In this document: positions 1 through 8,249 of the stretch, in pieces
How positions within the stretch are numbered: position 1 is the stretch's first letter
Layout of the letters: every line of letters begins with the position of its first letter
Assembly (NCBI GenBank): GCA_002419385.1
Contig: DIFZ01000041.1
Coordinates: 1-26,096, forward strand
Reading direction: 5' to 3'
From: Geobacter sp. UBA5735
Lineage (GTDB): Bacteria > Desulfobacterota > Desulfuromonadia > Geobacterales > Geobacteraceae
DNA length: 26,096 nt
Notes under the pieces: model-generated
Seen by the model: the letters and a program-made list of their open reading frames with translations, nothing else
The model's database searches: none
Told to the model about the DNA's origin: nothing
Program-made: the position numbers and the translations under genes

Positions 1-316
1 GCAGCCACAGGTTGCCGGCGTTCAGTGCCACGCCGCCCAGAAGCACGCCGATACCGTACAGGATTACCCCGAGGGTGCAGACGAACTTCGGACCTTTCTT
101 GTCCACCAGGATGCCGCCGAAGGCGGCGGACAGGCCGATCATGCCGATGATGATCATGAACACCACTGCCACGGAGGCTTTGTCCCATCCGTAAGGCAGC
201 TCTGTGATCGGCTTGACGAACACCGACCAGGCGTACACGGTGCCGAGTACAGTCATGATGACTACACCCGCCGCGGCGATCAACCATCGCTTCGACATAA
301 GATTCTCGTTACTCAT
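1..316 (-). CDS. MFS transporter, oxalate/formate antiporter-like (partial, N-terminal 105 residues)
   Basis: The frame opens at an ATG on the minus strand behind a GGGGGAG ribosome site and leaves the window after 105 codons without a stop. The visible part starts MSNENLMSKRWLIAAAG and has three hydrophobic stretches at about residues 11-33, 47-66 and 80-100. Between the second and third lies GGILVDKKGPK, the loop motif of the major facilitator superfamily (G-x-x-x-D-x-x-G-R/K). The first helix, with AWSVFVKP, matches what I know of the OxlT-like oxalate/formate antiporter branch. It lies 162 bases downstream of fdhA on the same strand, so formate or another small carboxylate is a reasonable substrate, but that is inference from context. 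A terminator-like hairpin lies between the two, so it may have its own promoter. The substrate-binding half is outside the window. Confidence 0.8.
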   Translation of the reverse strand, partial: MSNENLMSKRWLIAAAGVVIMTVLGTVYAWSVFVKPITELPYGWDKASVAVVFMIIIGMIGLSAAFGGILVDKKGPKFVCTLGVILYGIGVLLGGVALNAGNLWL

Positions 317-420
317 TTTACTCCCCCTAAAATAAGTTTTCTTTCTCTATACTTCATACGCGAGAAAATCGAAAGGAAAAAATAACGATGTTTGTCAAAT
401 ATAATTCTTCGGCACAGAAA

Positions 421-454
421 AGCGGCGTCTCATCCTGAATGATGAGACGCCGCT
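421..454 (-). terminator. Rho-independent terminator candidate after fdhA
   Basis: A perfect 14-bp inverted repeat (AGCGGCGTCTCATC and its complement) encloses a 6-base loop. It starts 25 bases past the fdhA stop codon. Reading the minus strand, the stem is followed by TTTCTGTG, a short and imperfect U tract. The stem is long and GC-rich, so termination is plausible, but the tail is weak. Confidence 0.65.
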
Positions 455-478
455 TGCACCTACAGGTCACACGCCGGT

Positions 479-3193
479 TTAGACGTAGTCAGAGACTCTG
501 TCGCTCGGCGAGATATTGACTGCACAGACCTTGTACTCCGGAATCTTGGAGATCGGGTCGAGCGCAGGGTTGGTGAGGACGTTTGCCGCGCCCTCGGCGA
601 AGTGGAACGGCATGAACACCACGTTTTCCTTGATCGTGCGTACGACCTTGGCCGTCGTGCTGATTTCGCCCCTGCGGGAAGAGACGTTGACTTTCTCGCC
701 ATCCTTGATGCCCAGGTTGCGGGCGGTCACCGGGTTGATCTCGATGAACGATTCGGGGCTGATCTTGTTCAGACCGGCAACCCTGCCCGTCATGGAGCGG
801 GTGTGGTAGTGGTAGAGGACCCTGCCGGTTGTCAGCACAAACGGATAATCGGCATCGGGAAGCTCGTTGCTCGGCTTGTAGTCGATCCCCTTGAACAGGC
901 CCTTGCCGCGGGCGATGGACGCCTTGTGCAGGTACGGGGTGCCCGGATGCTCAAGGGTCGGGCACGGCCACTGCAGGCTGCCCAGCTGGTCGAGCCGATC
1001 GTAGGTGATGCCGGCATACGACGGGGTCAGGGAAGAAATCTCCGCCATGATCTCGGACGGGTTGCTGTAGTTGGCTTCGATGCCGAGCCTGTTCAGCAGG
1101 TCGGACAGGATGACCCAGTCGGCTTTCGATTTTCCGATCGGCTCGATGGCCTTCCGGACCCGCTGTACCCTGCGCTCGGTGTTGGAGAACGTTCCTTCCT
1201 TTTCGGCAAAGGAAGCTGCCGGGAGCACCACGTCGGCAAGCCGTGCCGTCTCGGTGAGGAAGATATCCTGGACCACGAGGAACTCGGTGTTTTTGAGGGC
1301 TTCTTCCACATGGTTGAGATCAGGGTCGGAGACCATGGGATTTTCTCCCAGGATGTAGAGGAACTTGATATCGCCATGGCCGGCCTTGTGGACGATGTCG
1401 CAAAGGGTGAAACCGGGCTTGTCAGACAGCTTCACTCCCCAGGCCTTTTCGAACTTGGCAAGGGCGTCGGGGTTGGCCACTTTCTGGTAGCCGGTGAGAT
1501 CGCCGGGCAGGCCGCCCATGTCGCAGGCGCCCTGGACGTTGTTCTGGCCGCGCAGCGGGTTGACGCCGCCGGATTCGATGCCGATATTGCCGCACAAGAG
1601 CGCCAGGTTGGAGAGGGACATGACCCCTTCGGTTCCGGTGGTGTGCTGGGTTACGCCCATGGTGTAGAAAATGGCGCCTTTGTCCGCCTGTGCATAGAGG
1701 CGGGCAGCGGCACGGATATCATCGGCGCAGATGCCGCAGATTTCCGCTGCCTTTTCCGGAGTGAAGGAAGAAACGGCCTTGACCAGATCGTCGAACTGCT
1801 CGGTCCGCTCTTCGATATAAGCTTTATTCTGGAGGCCTTCGGAAATGATGACGTTCATCATGCCATTATAGAGAGCCACGTTGGTGCCCGGCATGATCTG
1901 CAGGAATACGTCCGCATCGCTCGTCAGGTCGATGACGCGGGGATCGGCAACGATAAGCTTCGCGCCTCTCTCTTTTGCCTGCCTGATTCTCGCCCCGATG
2001 ACCGGATGGCCGGCTGTCGTATTGGAACCCGTGATGAAGACGACATCGGAATTCAGCACTTCACCGATGCTGTTGGTCATTGCGCCACTGCCAAGCGTAG
2101 TTGCCAGACCGGCAACTGTCGAGGAGTGTCAAAGTCGGGCGCAGTGATCGACATTGTTGCTGCCGAACCCCGCGCGTATCATTTTCTGAAAGAGGTAGTT
2201 CTCTTCGTTGGTTATCCGTGCCGACGTCAGGCCGGCCAGGGCTTCGCCGCCGAATTCGGCCTTGGTCTTGGTGGCCTTTTCGACGATCAGGCTGTATGCC
2301 TCGTCCCAGCTGGCTTCCACCAGTTCGCCGTCCTTCCTGATGAGCGGTTTTTTCAGGCGATCGGGATGATTGATGAAATTGTAGCCGAACTTGCCCTTGA
2401 CGCAGAGCAGGTTGTTGTTGGCGGCACCGTCAGCAGGCTCTACACCAACGACTTTGCCGTCCTTGGTAAGGAGCTCCATCTGGCAGCCAACACCACAGTA
2501 AGAACAGGTCGTAAGGGTTCTGGCAACTTCCCAGGTGCGGAACTTATCGACGCTTTTCGGCAGGAGAGCCCCTGTCGGGCAGACGGATACGCAGTTGCCG
2601 CAGGAAACGCACACCGAATCGGTGATCGGATCGTCAAACGGCGGCGTCGGGTGGGACGTGAACCCCCTGCTGGCAAAGTCCAGCGCGTTGGTGCACTGAT
2701 AGTGAGAGCACGCCATGACGCAACGGCGGCAGTTCACGCACTTGTTCATGTCGCGGACATAGAATTCGTTGGACTCGTCCATGGGGAAGCTGTTCATCAA
2801 TCCCCCGAAACGGGTTTCTTTGATATCGTACTGGTAGCAGAGGTCCTGCAGCCCGCATTTGCCCGCTTTCGAACAGGTCAGGCATTCCTGGGCATGGTCG
2901 GACAGCAGGAGCTCGAGCATCATCTTGCGTGCATTGATGACGCGGTCGGTGTCCGTCTTGATGTCCATCCCTTCCATGACCGGTGTGGCACAGGCAGGGG
3001 CAAGGTTTTTCCTTCCCGCCACTTCCACGCAGCAGATCCTGCATGAAGCGTTGTCGCCTCTCTTGTCCTTGTGCAGCTCCAGATAGCACAAGGTCGGGAT
3101 CTTGACGCCCGCAGCATTCGCGGCATCGATGATGTAGGAGTTCCGGGGAACCTCTACAGCTATCCCGTCAACTGTTAGCTTTACCACTCCCAT
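479..3193 (-). CDS. fdhA: NAD-type formate dehydrogenase catalytic subunit, selenocysteine-containing
   Basis: This molybdo/tungsto-bis-MGD enzyme oxidises formate to CO2 (or the reverse) in the cytoplasm and passes electrons along a built-in iron-sulfur chain. It is 904 residues long if the TGA at codon 355 is read as selenocysteine. Domains in order: NuoG-like [2Fe-2S] (C36, C51, C54, C68); His-Cys [4Fe-4S] (H100, C104, C107, C113); two ferredoxin clusters (C152-C162 and C195-C205); the molybdopterin-domain cluster (C230, C233, C237, C264); the active site NNVDHCARL-U-H; and the molybdopterin body to the C-terminus. Downstream of the TGA the same frame continues as HSSTVAGLATTLGSGAMTNS, a typical family sequence. 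The start follows GGGAGAGG at good spacing. No NuoF-like FdhB gene is adjacent, although FdhA enzymes of this layout normally work with a diaphorase. An alternative reading as two separate genes is very unlikely. Confidence 0.95.
2100..2128 (-). promoter_or_regulatory. Bacterial SECIS element of fdhA
   Basis: Directly downstream of the UGA, the mRNA has GUUGCC-GGUCU-GGCAAC (2116 down to 2100), a perfect 6-bp stem with the loop GGUCU. From memory, the E. coli fdhF SECIS presents the same GGUCU at the top of its hairpin for SelB binding. Its distance of 12 bases from the UGA fits a bacterial SECIS. The lower stem was not folded computationally. Confidence 0.85.
2129..2131 (-). other. In-frame UGA read as selenocysteine (codon 355 of fdhA)
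   Basis: The minus strand reads GCC CGA CTT TGA CAC TCC. The TGA sits exactly where formate dehydrogenases carry the Sec or Cys that ligates Mo/W, followed by the conserved His. The reading frame is open and homologous in character on both sides. A conventional stop would leave a protein lacking most of the molybdopterin domain. Confidence 0.93.
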
Positions 3194-3852
3194 TCTTTCC
3201 TCTCCCTTCTTTTTCCGGTTATTTTCCTGCCAGAAAACAAAAACTCATCAACTTTCCAACGTCGTTTCATCTCTCCGGGCGAAAACCGCTCGGCTCCCAA
3301 CCGCATGCAGTTTCCGTTCATGGTGTCCTGCGGAAAACCTGCGGCGACAGCGCTCCGCATACCTGCCTGCGACTGCCCAAAGAACACAGACATGGAGCTG
3401 AATCGACAATGGCTCGAACCAGCTTGATTACGGAGTGCCGGCACCTTGTTCGGCTGCCGGCCGATCCGGATGCCAGACAAGTCGGACGACAGCGGAATAA
3501 CTCCCGAAAACCTCTATATCACCAATTATATAGCGAATACATTCTCATAACCTAAAAGCACAATGTGATTGCATTCGTTGTATAACTTGTTTTATATCGG
3601 TTCTCTACCACAATAAATCTCATTGAATGGAAGTGCTTATTGGCAATATAGCATGATACATAGCGTTTCGATTACATTAGACAGACTTACTGAAGCACTG
3701 AACGCAATGGCTAGCAGTTGTAACATTTATGACAGCACTATTTTATATCAGAATGCATCTTCAATTGCAAATAAGTTTTGTAAATACTGTTTTATTGCTT
3801 TTGATCAAATTTTTGTTTGATTTATGCTGTGGATTGTGCGCTAATAGACGTG

Positions 3853-3872
3853 CAACATAGACATGTATATGT
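3853..3872 (-). repeat. 20-bp exact repeat, copy 1 (matches the hndD start region)
   Basis: The sequence caacatagacatgtatatgt is identical to 11289-11308, which spans the hndD start codon. Its inner 18 bases are a near-palindrome with one mismatched pair. On the minus strand this copy would read M-S-M-L-H-V-Y-stop, echoing the MSML that begins HndD. It may be a relic of a rearrangement or a protein-binding site. Confidence 0.75.
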
Positions 3873-3910
3873 CGAAGGCCCGTTTACGCGCAGGTAAACG
3901 GGCCTTCGAC
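3871..3910. terminator. Perfect 17-bp hairpin downstream of hydF
   Basis: GTCGAAGGCCCGTTTAC and its exact complement enclose a 6-base GCGCAG loop. On the plus strand the stem is followed by TTTCTGG, on the minus strand by ATATACATG, so neither side has a strong U tract. It could be a back-up terminator behind the hydF terminator or a mobile palindrome. The first two bases overlap the 20-bp repeat. Confidence 0.5.
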
Positions 3911-3998
3911 TTTCTGGAGAATTGCGGAACGGCAGGTTGAGGAAACGTACCGCCCGGTACGGGCAGAACGATTGAAGTGCAAGAAATGGAGAAAGAAA

Positions 3999-4027
3999 AC
4001 GGCCCCGGACATGACTGTCGGGGCCGT
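3999..4027 (-). terminator. Rho-independent terminator after hydF
   Basis: ACGGCCCCG pairs with CGGGGCCGT across an 11-base middle that can add an ACA/TGT pair around a bulged G. On the minus strand the stem is followed by a TTTTCTTTC tract. It begins 24 bases past the hydF stop, the usual layout for the end of the maturation operon. Confidence 0.8.
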
Positions 4028-4050
4028 CGCACTTGTGGGGACGGCTTCCG

Positions 4051-5283
4051 TCAGGTCACCATGCTGCCGTGATACGCCTCGAGTGCGGCGGGAAAAGGCC
4101 TGAGCGCCCGTTCGAAAATCCCGAGCGAATAGGCGATGGCAAGACCGTAATTGGTCATCGGCACGCCTGCCTGCTGGCAGCGGATGATTCGCGACAGCAT
4201 CTCGCGACGGTTCCACATGCAGGCGCCACAGTGGATGACCAGCCGGTATGACGCCAGGTCGTCAGGGAAATCGTGTCCCTGGACGTGGGTAAACTCCAGC
4301 CTGCCCCCCACATACTGCCGCAACCAGCGGGGAAGCTTTACCCTGCCGATGTCTTCGCCGATGGGGTGGTGGGAACACGACTCACAAATAAGCACCCTGT
4401 CGCCCGGCGCCAGGCTCTCTATGGCAAGCGCACCGCGGACGAACGCCACCAGGTCGCCCTTGAAGCGGGCGAAAAGTATGGAAAATGAAGTCATCGGCAC
4501 GGCGTCCGGGGTATCGCCTGCGACTTTGAGGAATGCCTGCGAGTCCGTGACAACCAGTGCCGGAGGCCTTTTGAGCCGCTCCAGCGCATCCCGCAGTTCC
4601 CTCTCCTTGACCACCATGCAGTATGCGTCGTTGTCGAGCAGATCGCGGATCGACTGGACCTGAGGGAGAATGAGACGCCCCTTGGGAGCTTCCAGGTCGA
4701 TGGGGATGACCAGTACCGCCATCTCTCCAGACGGCACCAGATCGCCGATTATCGCCGGGGCATTGATGAATTCTTCCGGCGCAGACCTGACAAGGGCTTC
4801 ACGAAGCTCGAGGATCCCCTCGCCCCGGACTGCCGACGCCTCGACGCAGTGCACCTGCAGTTCCTTGATTCTTGACTCCTGAACCGCATCCGTCCTGGCG
4901 ACATCCGTCTTGTTGAATACCACGATGACGGGAATCTTGCGTTCACGGAGCTCGGTCAGGATCGCTTCTTCGAAATCCCCCCACTCACCGGCAACGGCTA
5001 CGATAACCCCCACATCGGTCCGGTCGAAAACCTGCCGGGTCTTCTGCACCCGCATCTCCCCCAGTGCGCCAACGTCATCGATACCGGCGGTATCGATGAA
5101 CAGCACGGGGCCGACGGGAAGCAGTTCCATCGGCTTCTCAACGGGATCAGTCGTGGTCCCGGCAATGTCGGAAACAATGGAAACCGTCTGCCGCGTGAGC
5201 GCGTTCAAGAGTGACGATTTGCCCACGTTCCTGCGGCCGAACAGGCCGATATGCAGTCTGAATCCCTTCGGAGTGTTCCTCAT
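4051..5283 (-). CDS. hydF: [FeFe]-hydrogenase maturation GTPase/scaffold HydF
   Basis: HydF is the cytoplasmic scaffold on which the 2Fe subcluster of the H-cluster is completed before transfer to apo-hydrogenase. The 410-residue protein opens with an Era/TrmE-type GTPase domain: P-loop GRRNVGKS (residues 16-23), a DIAGTTTDP switch, DTAG and FNKTD. The C-terminal cluster-binding domain has C303-x-H305 and H352-C353-x-x-C356, the family pattern C-x-H-x(46-53)-H-C-x-x-C. Length is normal. The start ATG overlaps the aspA stop as ATGA, and GAAGGAG lies 11 bases upstream inside aspA, so translation is probably coupled. It is the last gene of hydE-hydG-aspA-hydF and is followed by a good terminator. 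Confidence 0.96.
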   Translation of the reverse strand: MRNTPKGFRLHIGLFGRRNVGKSSLLNALTRQTVSIVSDIAGTTTDPVEKPMELLPVGPVLFIDTAGIDDVGALGEMRVQKTRQVFDRTDVGVIVAVAGEWGDFEEAILTELRERKIPVIVVFNKTDVARTDAVQESRIKELQVHCVEASAVRGEGILELREALVRSAPEEFINAPAIIGDLVPSGEMAVLVIPIDLEAPKGRLILPQVQSIRDLLDNDAYCMVVKERELRDALERLKRPPALVVTDSQAFLKVAGDTPDAVPMTSFSILFARFKGDLVAFVRGALAIESLAPGDRVLICESCSHHPIGEDIGRVKLPRWLRQYVGGRLEFTHVQGHDFPDDLASYRLVIHCGACMWNRREMLSRIIRCQQAGVPMTNYGLAIAYSLGIFERALRPFPAALEAYHGSMVT

Positions 5284-6698
5284 GCGGTCGTGTTCTCCTT
5301 CCTCAGGGGCGAACCGAGCCTGGTAACGGCTTCGGCAGAAACCAGTTCGTCGAATTCTTCACCAGTCAGAAGACCACGGTCGATCACCAGTTCTCTCAGA
5401 TCGGCGCTCCGGGCAGTGTACAGCGACGCAATCTCCTGTGCCTCCCGGTACCCGATCCGGTCCACCAGCGCTGTCAGGGTGGCGGTAGCTCCGGCAACAT
5501 GCCTGCGACAACGCTCTTCGTCTGCCTCCAGCCCGGCAACGCAGAACCTCCTCAGGATCGAGCAGGCGTTCTCGAGCAGATCGAGACTGCCGAGCAGGGA
5601 CTCGGCAATGAGCGGCAGGAAGGCATTGAGCTCAAGATTGCCGAGAGATGCGGCAAAGGTTATGGACTGGTCATGTGCCATGACCGCTATTGCAGCCTGG
5701 GACACCGCTTCGGGGATGACCGGGTTGACTTTGCCCGGCATGATGGAGGATCCCGCCTGTCGCGCCGGGAGCCGGATCTCGCCGATGCCGGAATCAGGGC
5801 CTGATGACAGGAGCCGCAGATCTCCGGACACCTTCAGCAGATTGCTGGCGCATGCCTTGAGGATGCCGCTGACCTCGACAAAGACATCGGTGTTCTGGGT
5901 CGCGTCGATCAGGTTTTCACCCCGCGCAAGCCCCAGTCCCGTGATGCTTCGCAGGTGTTCCGTCGCACGGAATATATAGTGCCGCGGCGCGGCGAGGCCG
6001 GTCCCGACCGCGGTCCCCCCCAGGTTGACAACCCGCAAGCGTTCTTCGCACTTGTAGATGCGCCAGCGGTCCCGGCCGAAAGCCTCCGCATAGGCAGACA
6101 TTTCCCTTCCCAGGGTAACGAGAACCGCATCCTGCAGCTGGGTCCGGCCAACCTTGACGATATGCGCGAAAGCCTTTTCCTTGTCCTGGAACGCTTCCAG
6201 CAGAGCCACGACCTCCCGCTCGAGATCCCGGAGCTTGGTGATCGCTCCCACCTTGAGCGCTGTCGGATAGGTATCGTTGGTCGACTGATGGAGGTTGATG
6301 TCATCGAGCGGGCTGACCGCATCGTAATCGCCCGGCGTTCTCCCCAGAAGCACGAGGGCGCGGTTCGCAAGCACCTCGTTGACATTCATGTTCGTCGAAG
6401 TGCCTGCTCCGCCCTGGAGAGCATCCACGACGATATGGCTGTCAAGCTTGCCTTCCATCATCTCCCCGCAGGCAGCCTCTATTGCAGCGGCTTTGGCATC
6501 GTCCCACCAACCCAGTTCATGGTTGGTCCTGGCGCAGGCAAGCTTGACCGCACCGAATGCGTGGATGAGGCCGGCATTCACACAGCGTCCCGAAAGGGGA
6601 AAATTCTCGATGCCACGGACGGTATGGATGCCGTAGAGAGCGTCGCGAGGCACCGGTCTCTCACCCAGAAGGTCTTTTTCGATACGAAATCGGGTCAT
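5280..6698 (-). CDS. aspA: Aspartate ammonia-lyase (aspartase/fumarase superfamily)
   Basis: The product should interconvert L-aspartate with fumarate and ammonia. From the ATG at 6698 it is 472 residues (MTRFRIEKDLLGERPVP...), a normal aspartase length. The superfamily signature GSSIMPGKVN is at residues 316-325, and GGAGTSTNMNVNEV and HQSTNDTYPTA are also present. The frame stays open upstream to 6779, but that extension is translated from a palindromic repeat (6738-6794) and is not credible. An ATG at 6707 is a second possible start with a weak AGG. The gene sits between hydG and hydF and overlaps hydF by four bases. This placement points to a job in hydrogenase maturation, perhaps local ammonia or fumarate supply, which is inference. 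A plain amino-acid catabolic role remains possible. Confidence 0.92.
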   Translation of the reverse strand: MTRFRIEKDLLGERPVPRDALYGIHTVRGIENFPLSGRCVNAGLIHAFGAVKLACARTNHELGWWDDAKAAAIEAACGEMMEGKLDSHIVVDALQGGAGTSTNMNVNEVLANRALVLLGRTPGDYDAVSPLDDINLHQSTNDTYPTALKVGAITKLRDLEREVVALLEAFQDKEKAFAHIVKVGRTQLQDAVLVTLGREMSAYAEAFGRDRWRIYKCEERLRVVNLGGTAVGTGLAAPRHYIFRATEHLRSITGLGLARGENLIDATQNTDVFVEVSGILKACASNLLKVSGDLRLLSSGPDSGIGEIRLPARQAGSSIMPGKVNPVIPEAVSQAAIAVMAHDQSITFAASLGNLELNAFLPLIAESLLGSLDLLENACSILRRFCVAGLEADEERCRRHVAGATATLTALVDRIGYREAQEIASLYTARSADLRELVIDRGLLTGEEFDELVSAEAVTRLGSPLRKENTTA

Positions 6699-6737
6699 AT
6701 TCACCATAAAGCCTGGAATGACAGATATGAATGATGG

Positions 6738-6794
6738 GTAGGGGCGATCCTTGTGATCGCCCGAAACAAGGGCAAACACGAGGTTTGCCCCTAC
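6738..6794. repeat. REP-like double palindrome between hydG and aspA
   Basis: The 57-base unit begins GTAGGGGC and ends GCCCCTAC. Inside lie two hairpins: GGGCGATC-cttgt-GATCGCCC (6742-6762) and GGGCAAAC-acgag-GTTTGCCC (6770-6790). The two arms mirror each other in the style of dispersed intergenic repeats found in many proteobacterial genomes. It fills the gap between two genes of one operon and may affect mRNA stability there. Only one copy is visible in the window. Confidence 0.8.
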
Positions 6795-6824
6795 GAATGC
6801 TCCGGTAAAGATCGCCTGCGAACA

Positions 6825-8249
6825 TCAGAAATACAGGTCGTGCTCACCCTTTTCCCTGATGCCCCGTATCCGTTGCAGCAGCGTATTCTTCGTGTCACCT
6901 TCGGGCAGCTTTGCCAGTTCCTCGGCGATGAGCCGCTCACCTGCCGACCTGGTCTCGGGGCTTGCATAGTCCACCAGGTATTCCTCGAGGGTCAAGAGCG
7001 CATTGGGCGTGCAGAACTCTTTGATGAAACCGGGTATGCTGAACTCCATGAAGTGTTCGCCCGTTCTGCCGACACGGTAACAGGAAGTGCAGAAACTGGG
7101 CACATATCCGTCGTTCATCAGTTCGCGCATGACCTCGTCCAGCGACCGTATGTCTCCCAGCTGGAACTGTTCCCGCTCCATGACCTGGGCATCACCGGCC
7201 TCGGTATAGCCGCCCAGTTCGATGCGGCTGCCAGCGTCGATCTGGGATACGCCGAAGGACATGCACTCCCGGCGCACCTGGGCATTTTCACGAGCCGTAA
7301 GTATCAGGCCGGTATAGGGAACCGCGAGCCTGAGCACCGCGATGAGCTTCTTGAAGGACTCGTCATCAACCTGATAGTTCTCGTCCAGGCTGACGCCGAC
7401 GGCGGGCCTGATGCGCGGAAAGCTGATGGTGTGCGGACCGACGTTGTAACGCTCCTGGAGGTAGAGGGCATGGGTGACCAGGCTCAGCACTTCGAATCTC
7501 CAGTCGTAAAGCCCGAACAGCACCCCCAGGCCCACGTCGTCGCAACCGGCCTCGAAAGCCCTGCTGAGGCCATCCAGGCGGTACAGGTAGTTGCCCTTGC
7601 GCGTGTCGGCCGGGTGGAAACGGGCGTAGGTCTCATGGTGGTAGGTTTCGTGGAATATCTGGTAGGTGCCGATGCCGGACGCCTTCACGATGGCATACCC
7701 TTCATGGTCCAGTGGGGCAGCATTGATGTTGACCCTTCTGATCTCTCCATGGCCCACCTTGGTTTCATATACGGTGCGCACCGATTTCGCGATGAATTCA
7801 GGGTCATACGCCTGGTGCTCGCCGAAAACCAGAATAAGCCTTTTGTGCCCCTTGTTTTCCAGCGCCTCCACCTGCTGCCTGAGTTCGTCCTGATTGAGGG
7901 TGCGCCTGATGGCAAGGGTGTTGCTCCTTTTGAATGCACAGTAGGTACAATCATTGACACATTTGTTGCCCACATAGAGTGGCGCGAAGAGCACGATCCG
8001 GTTCCCGTACACGTTCTTTTTCAGCTGACGGGCGGTCTCGAAAATCTCCTCATTCAGCTGCGGTGTATCTGCCAGGAGCAGTGTTGCGGTTTCCTCAACG
8101 CTCAACGCCTGTTTCGCGAGACTCTTGGCTATTATTTCACGAACACGGCCCGCGTCGGGACGTTTCCCGGCAAGCAGCCCCATGATGTGATTCTCGTCGA
8201 TGAAATCAACTGCCCGTTCGGTCAGTTGCAATGCCGGCATTCCACTCAT
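6825..8249 (-). CDS. hydG: [FeFe]-hydrogenase maturase HydG (radical SAM tyrosine lyase)
   Basis: HydG cleaves tyrosine to p-cresol and makes the CO and CN ligands of the H-cluster as an Fe(CO)2(CN)-cysteine synthon. The 474-residue protein has the radical-SAM motif C97-VND-C101-TY-C104 and the HydG-specific C-terminal auxiliary cluster motif C387-x2-C390-x22-C413, with exact family spacing. The latter distinguishes it from ThiH. Its ATG overlaps the hydE stop (ATGA), with GAGAGGAG seven bases upstream inside hydE. It lies upstream of aspA and hydF across a short gap filled by a REP-like palindrome. Confidence 0.97.
   Translation of the reverse strand: MSGMPALQLTERAVDFIDENHIMGLLAGKRPDAGRVREIIAKSLAKQALSVEETATLLLADTPQLNEEIFETARQLKKNVYGNRIVLFAPLYVGNKCVNDCTYCAFKRSNTLAIRRTLNQDELRQQVEALENKGHKRLILVFGEHQAYDPEFIAKSVRTVYETKVGHGEIRRVNINAAPLDHEGYAIVKASGIGTYQIFHETYHHETYARFHPADTRKGNYLYRLDGLSRAFEAGCDDVGLGVLFGLYDWRFEVLSLVTHALYLQERYNVGPHTISFPRIRPAVGVSLDENYQVDDESFKKLIAVLRLAVPYTGLILTARENAQVRRECMSFGVSQIDAGSRIELGGYTEAGDAQVMEREQFQLGDIRSLDEVMRELMNDGYVPSFCTSCYRVGRTGEHFMEFSIPGFIKEFCTPNALLTLEEYLVDYASPETRSAGERLIAEELAKLPEGDTKNTLLQRIRGIREKGEHDLYF

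Larger units (their letters stand above)
3194..4050. other. Long intergenic region between hydF and fdhA
   Basis: No convincing gene is seen in these 857 bases. The first 300 bases have normal GC but no recognisable protein. Roughly 3490-3840 is clearly AT-rich and contains CTATAT...ATATAG (3514-3533). On the minus strand this includes TATAAT (3531-3526), a possible -10 box for fdhA, though I see no good -35 box. A 65-codon frame starting at TTG 3623 lacks a ribosome site and any recognisable motif. The right end carries a repeat copy, a perfect hairpin and the hydF terminator, listed separately. Confidence 0.6.

Noticed and set aside
602..3046. 814-codon open frame on the plus strand opposite fdhA
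   Set aside because: Exactly antisense to a clear formate dehydrogenase, with no recognisable domain. Such frames arise from high-GC codon bias. The same reasoning removes the long plus-strand frames at 6753-8675, 9567-11348 and 11029-12837 opposite the hyd/hnd genes.
3181..3480. 99-codon frame upstream of fdhA on the minus strand
   Set aside because: It overlaps the fdhA start and ribosome site, has no ribosome site of its own and no family resemblance.
3623..3820. 65-codon plus-strand frame in the AT-rich island
   Set aside because: TTG start, no ribosome site and a composition expected from random AT-rich DNA.
5280..6779. Longer aspartase beginning at 6779
   Set aside because: The added 27 residues are translated from the REP-like palindrome and have no counterpart in aspartases; the family N-terminus starts at the 6698 ATG.
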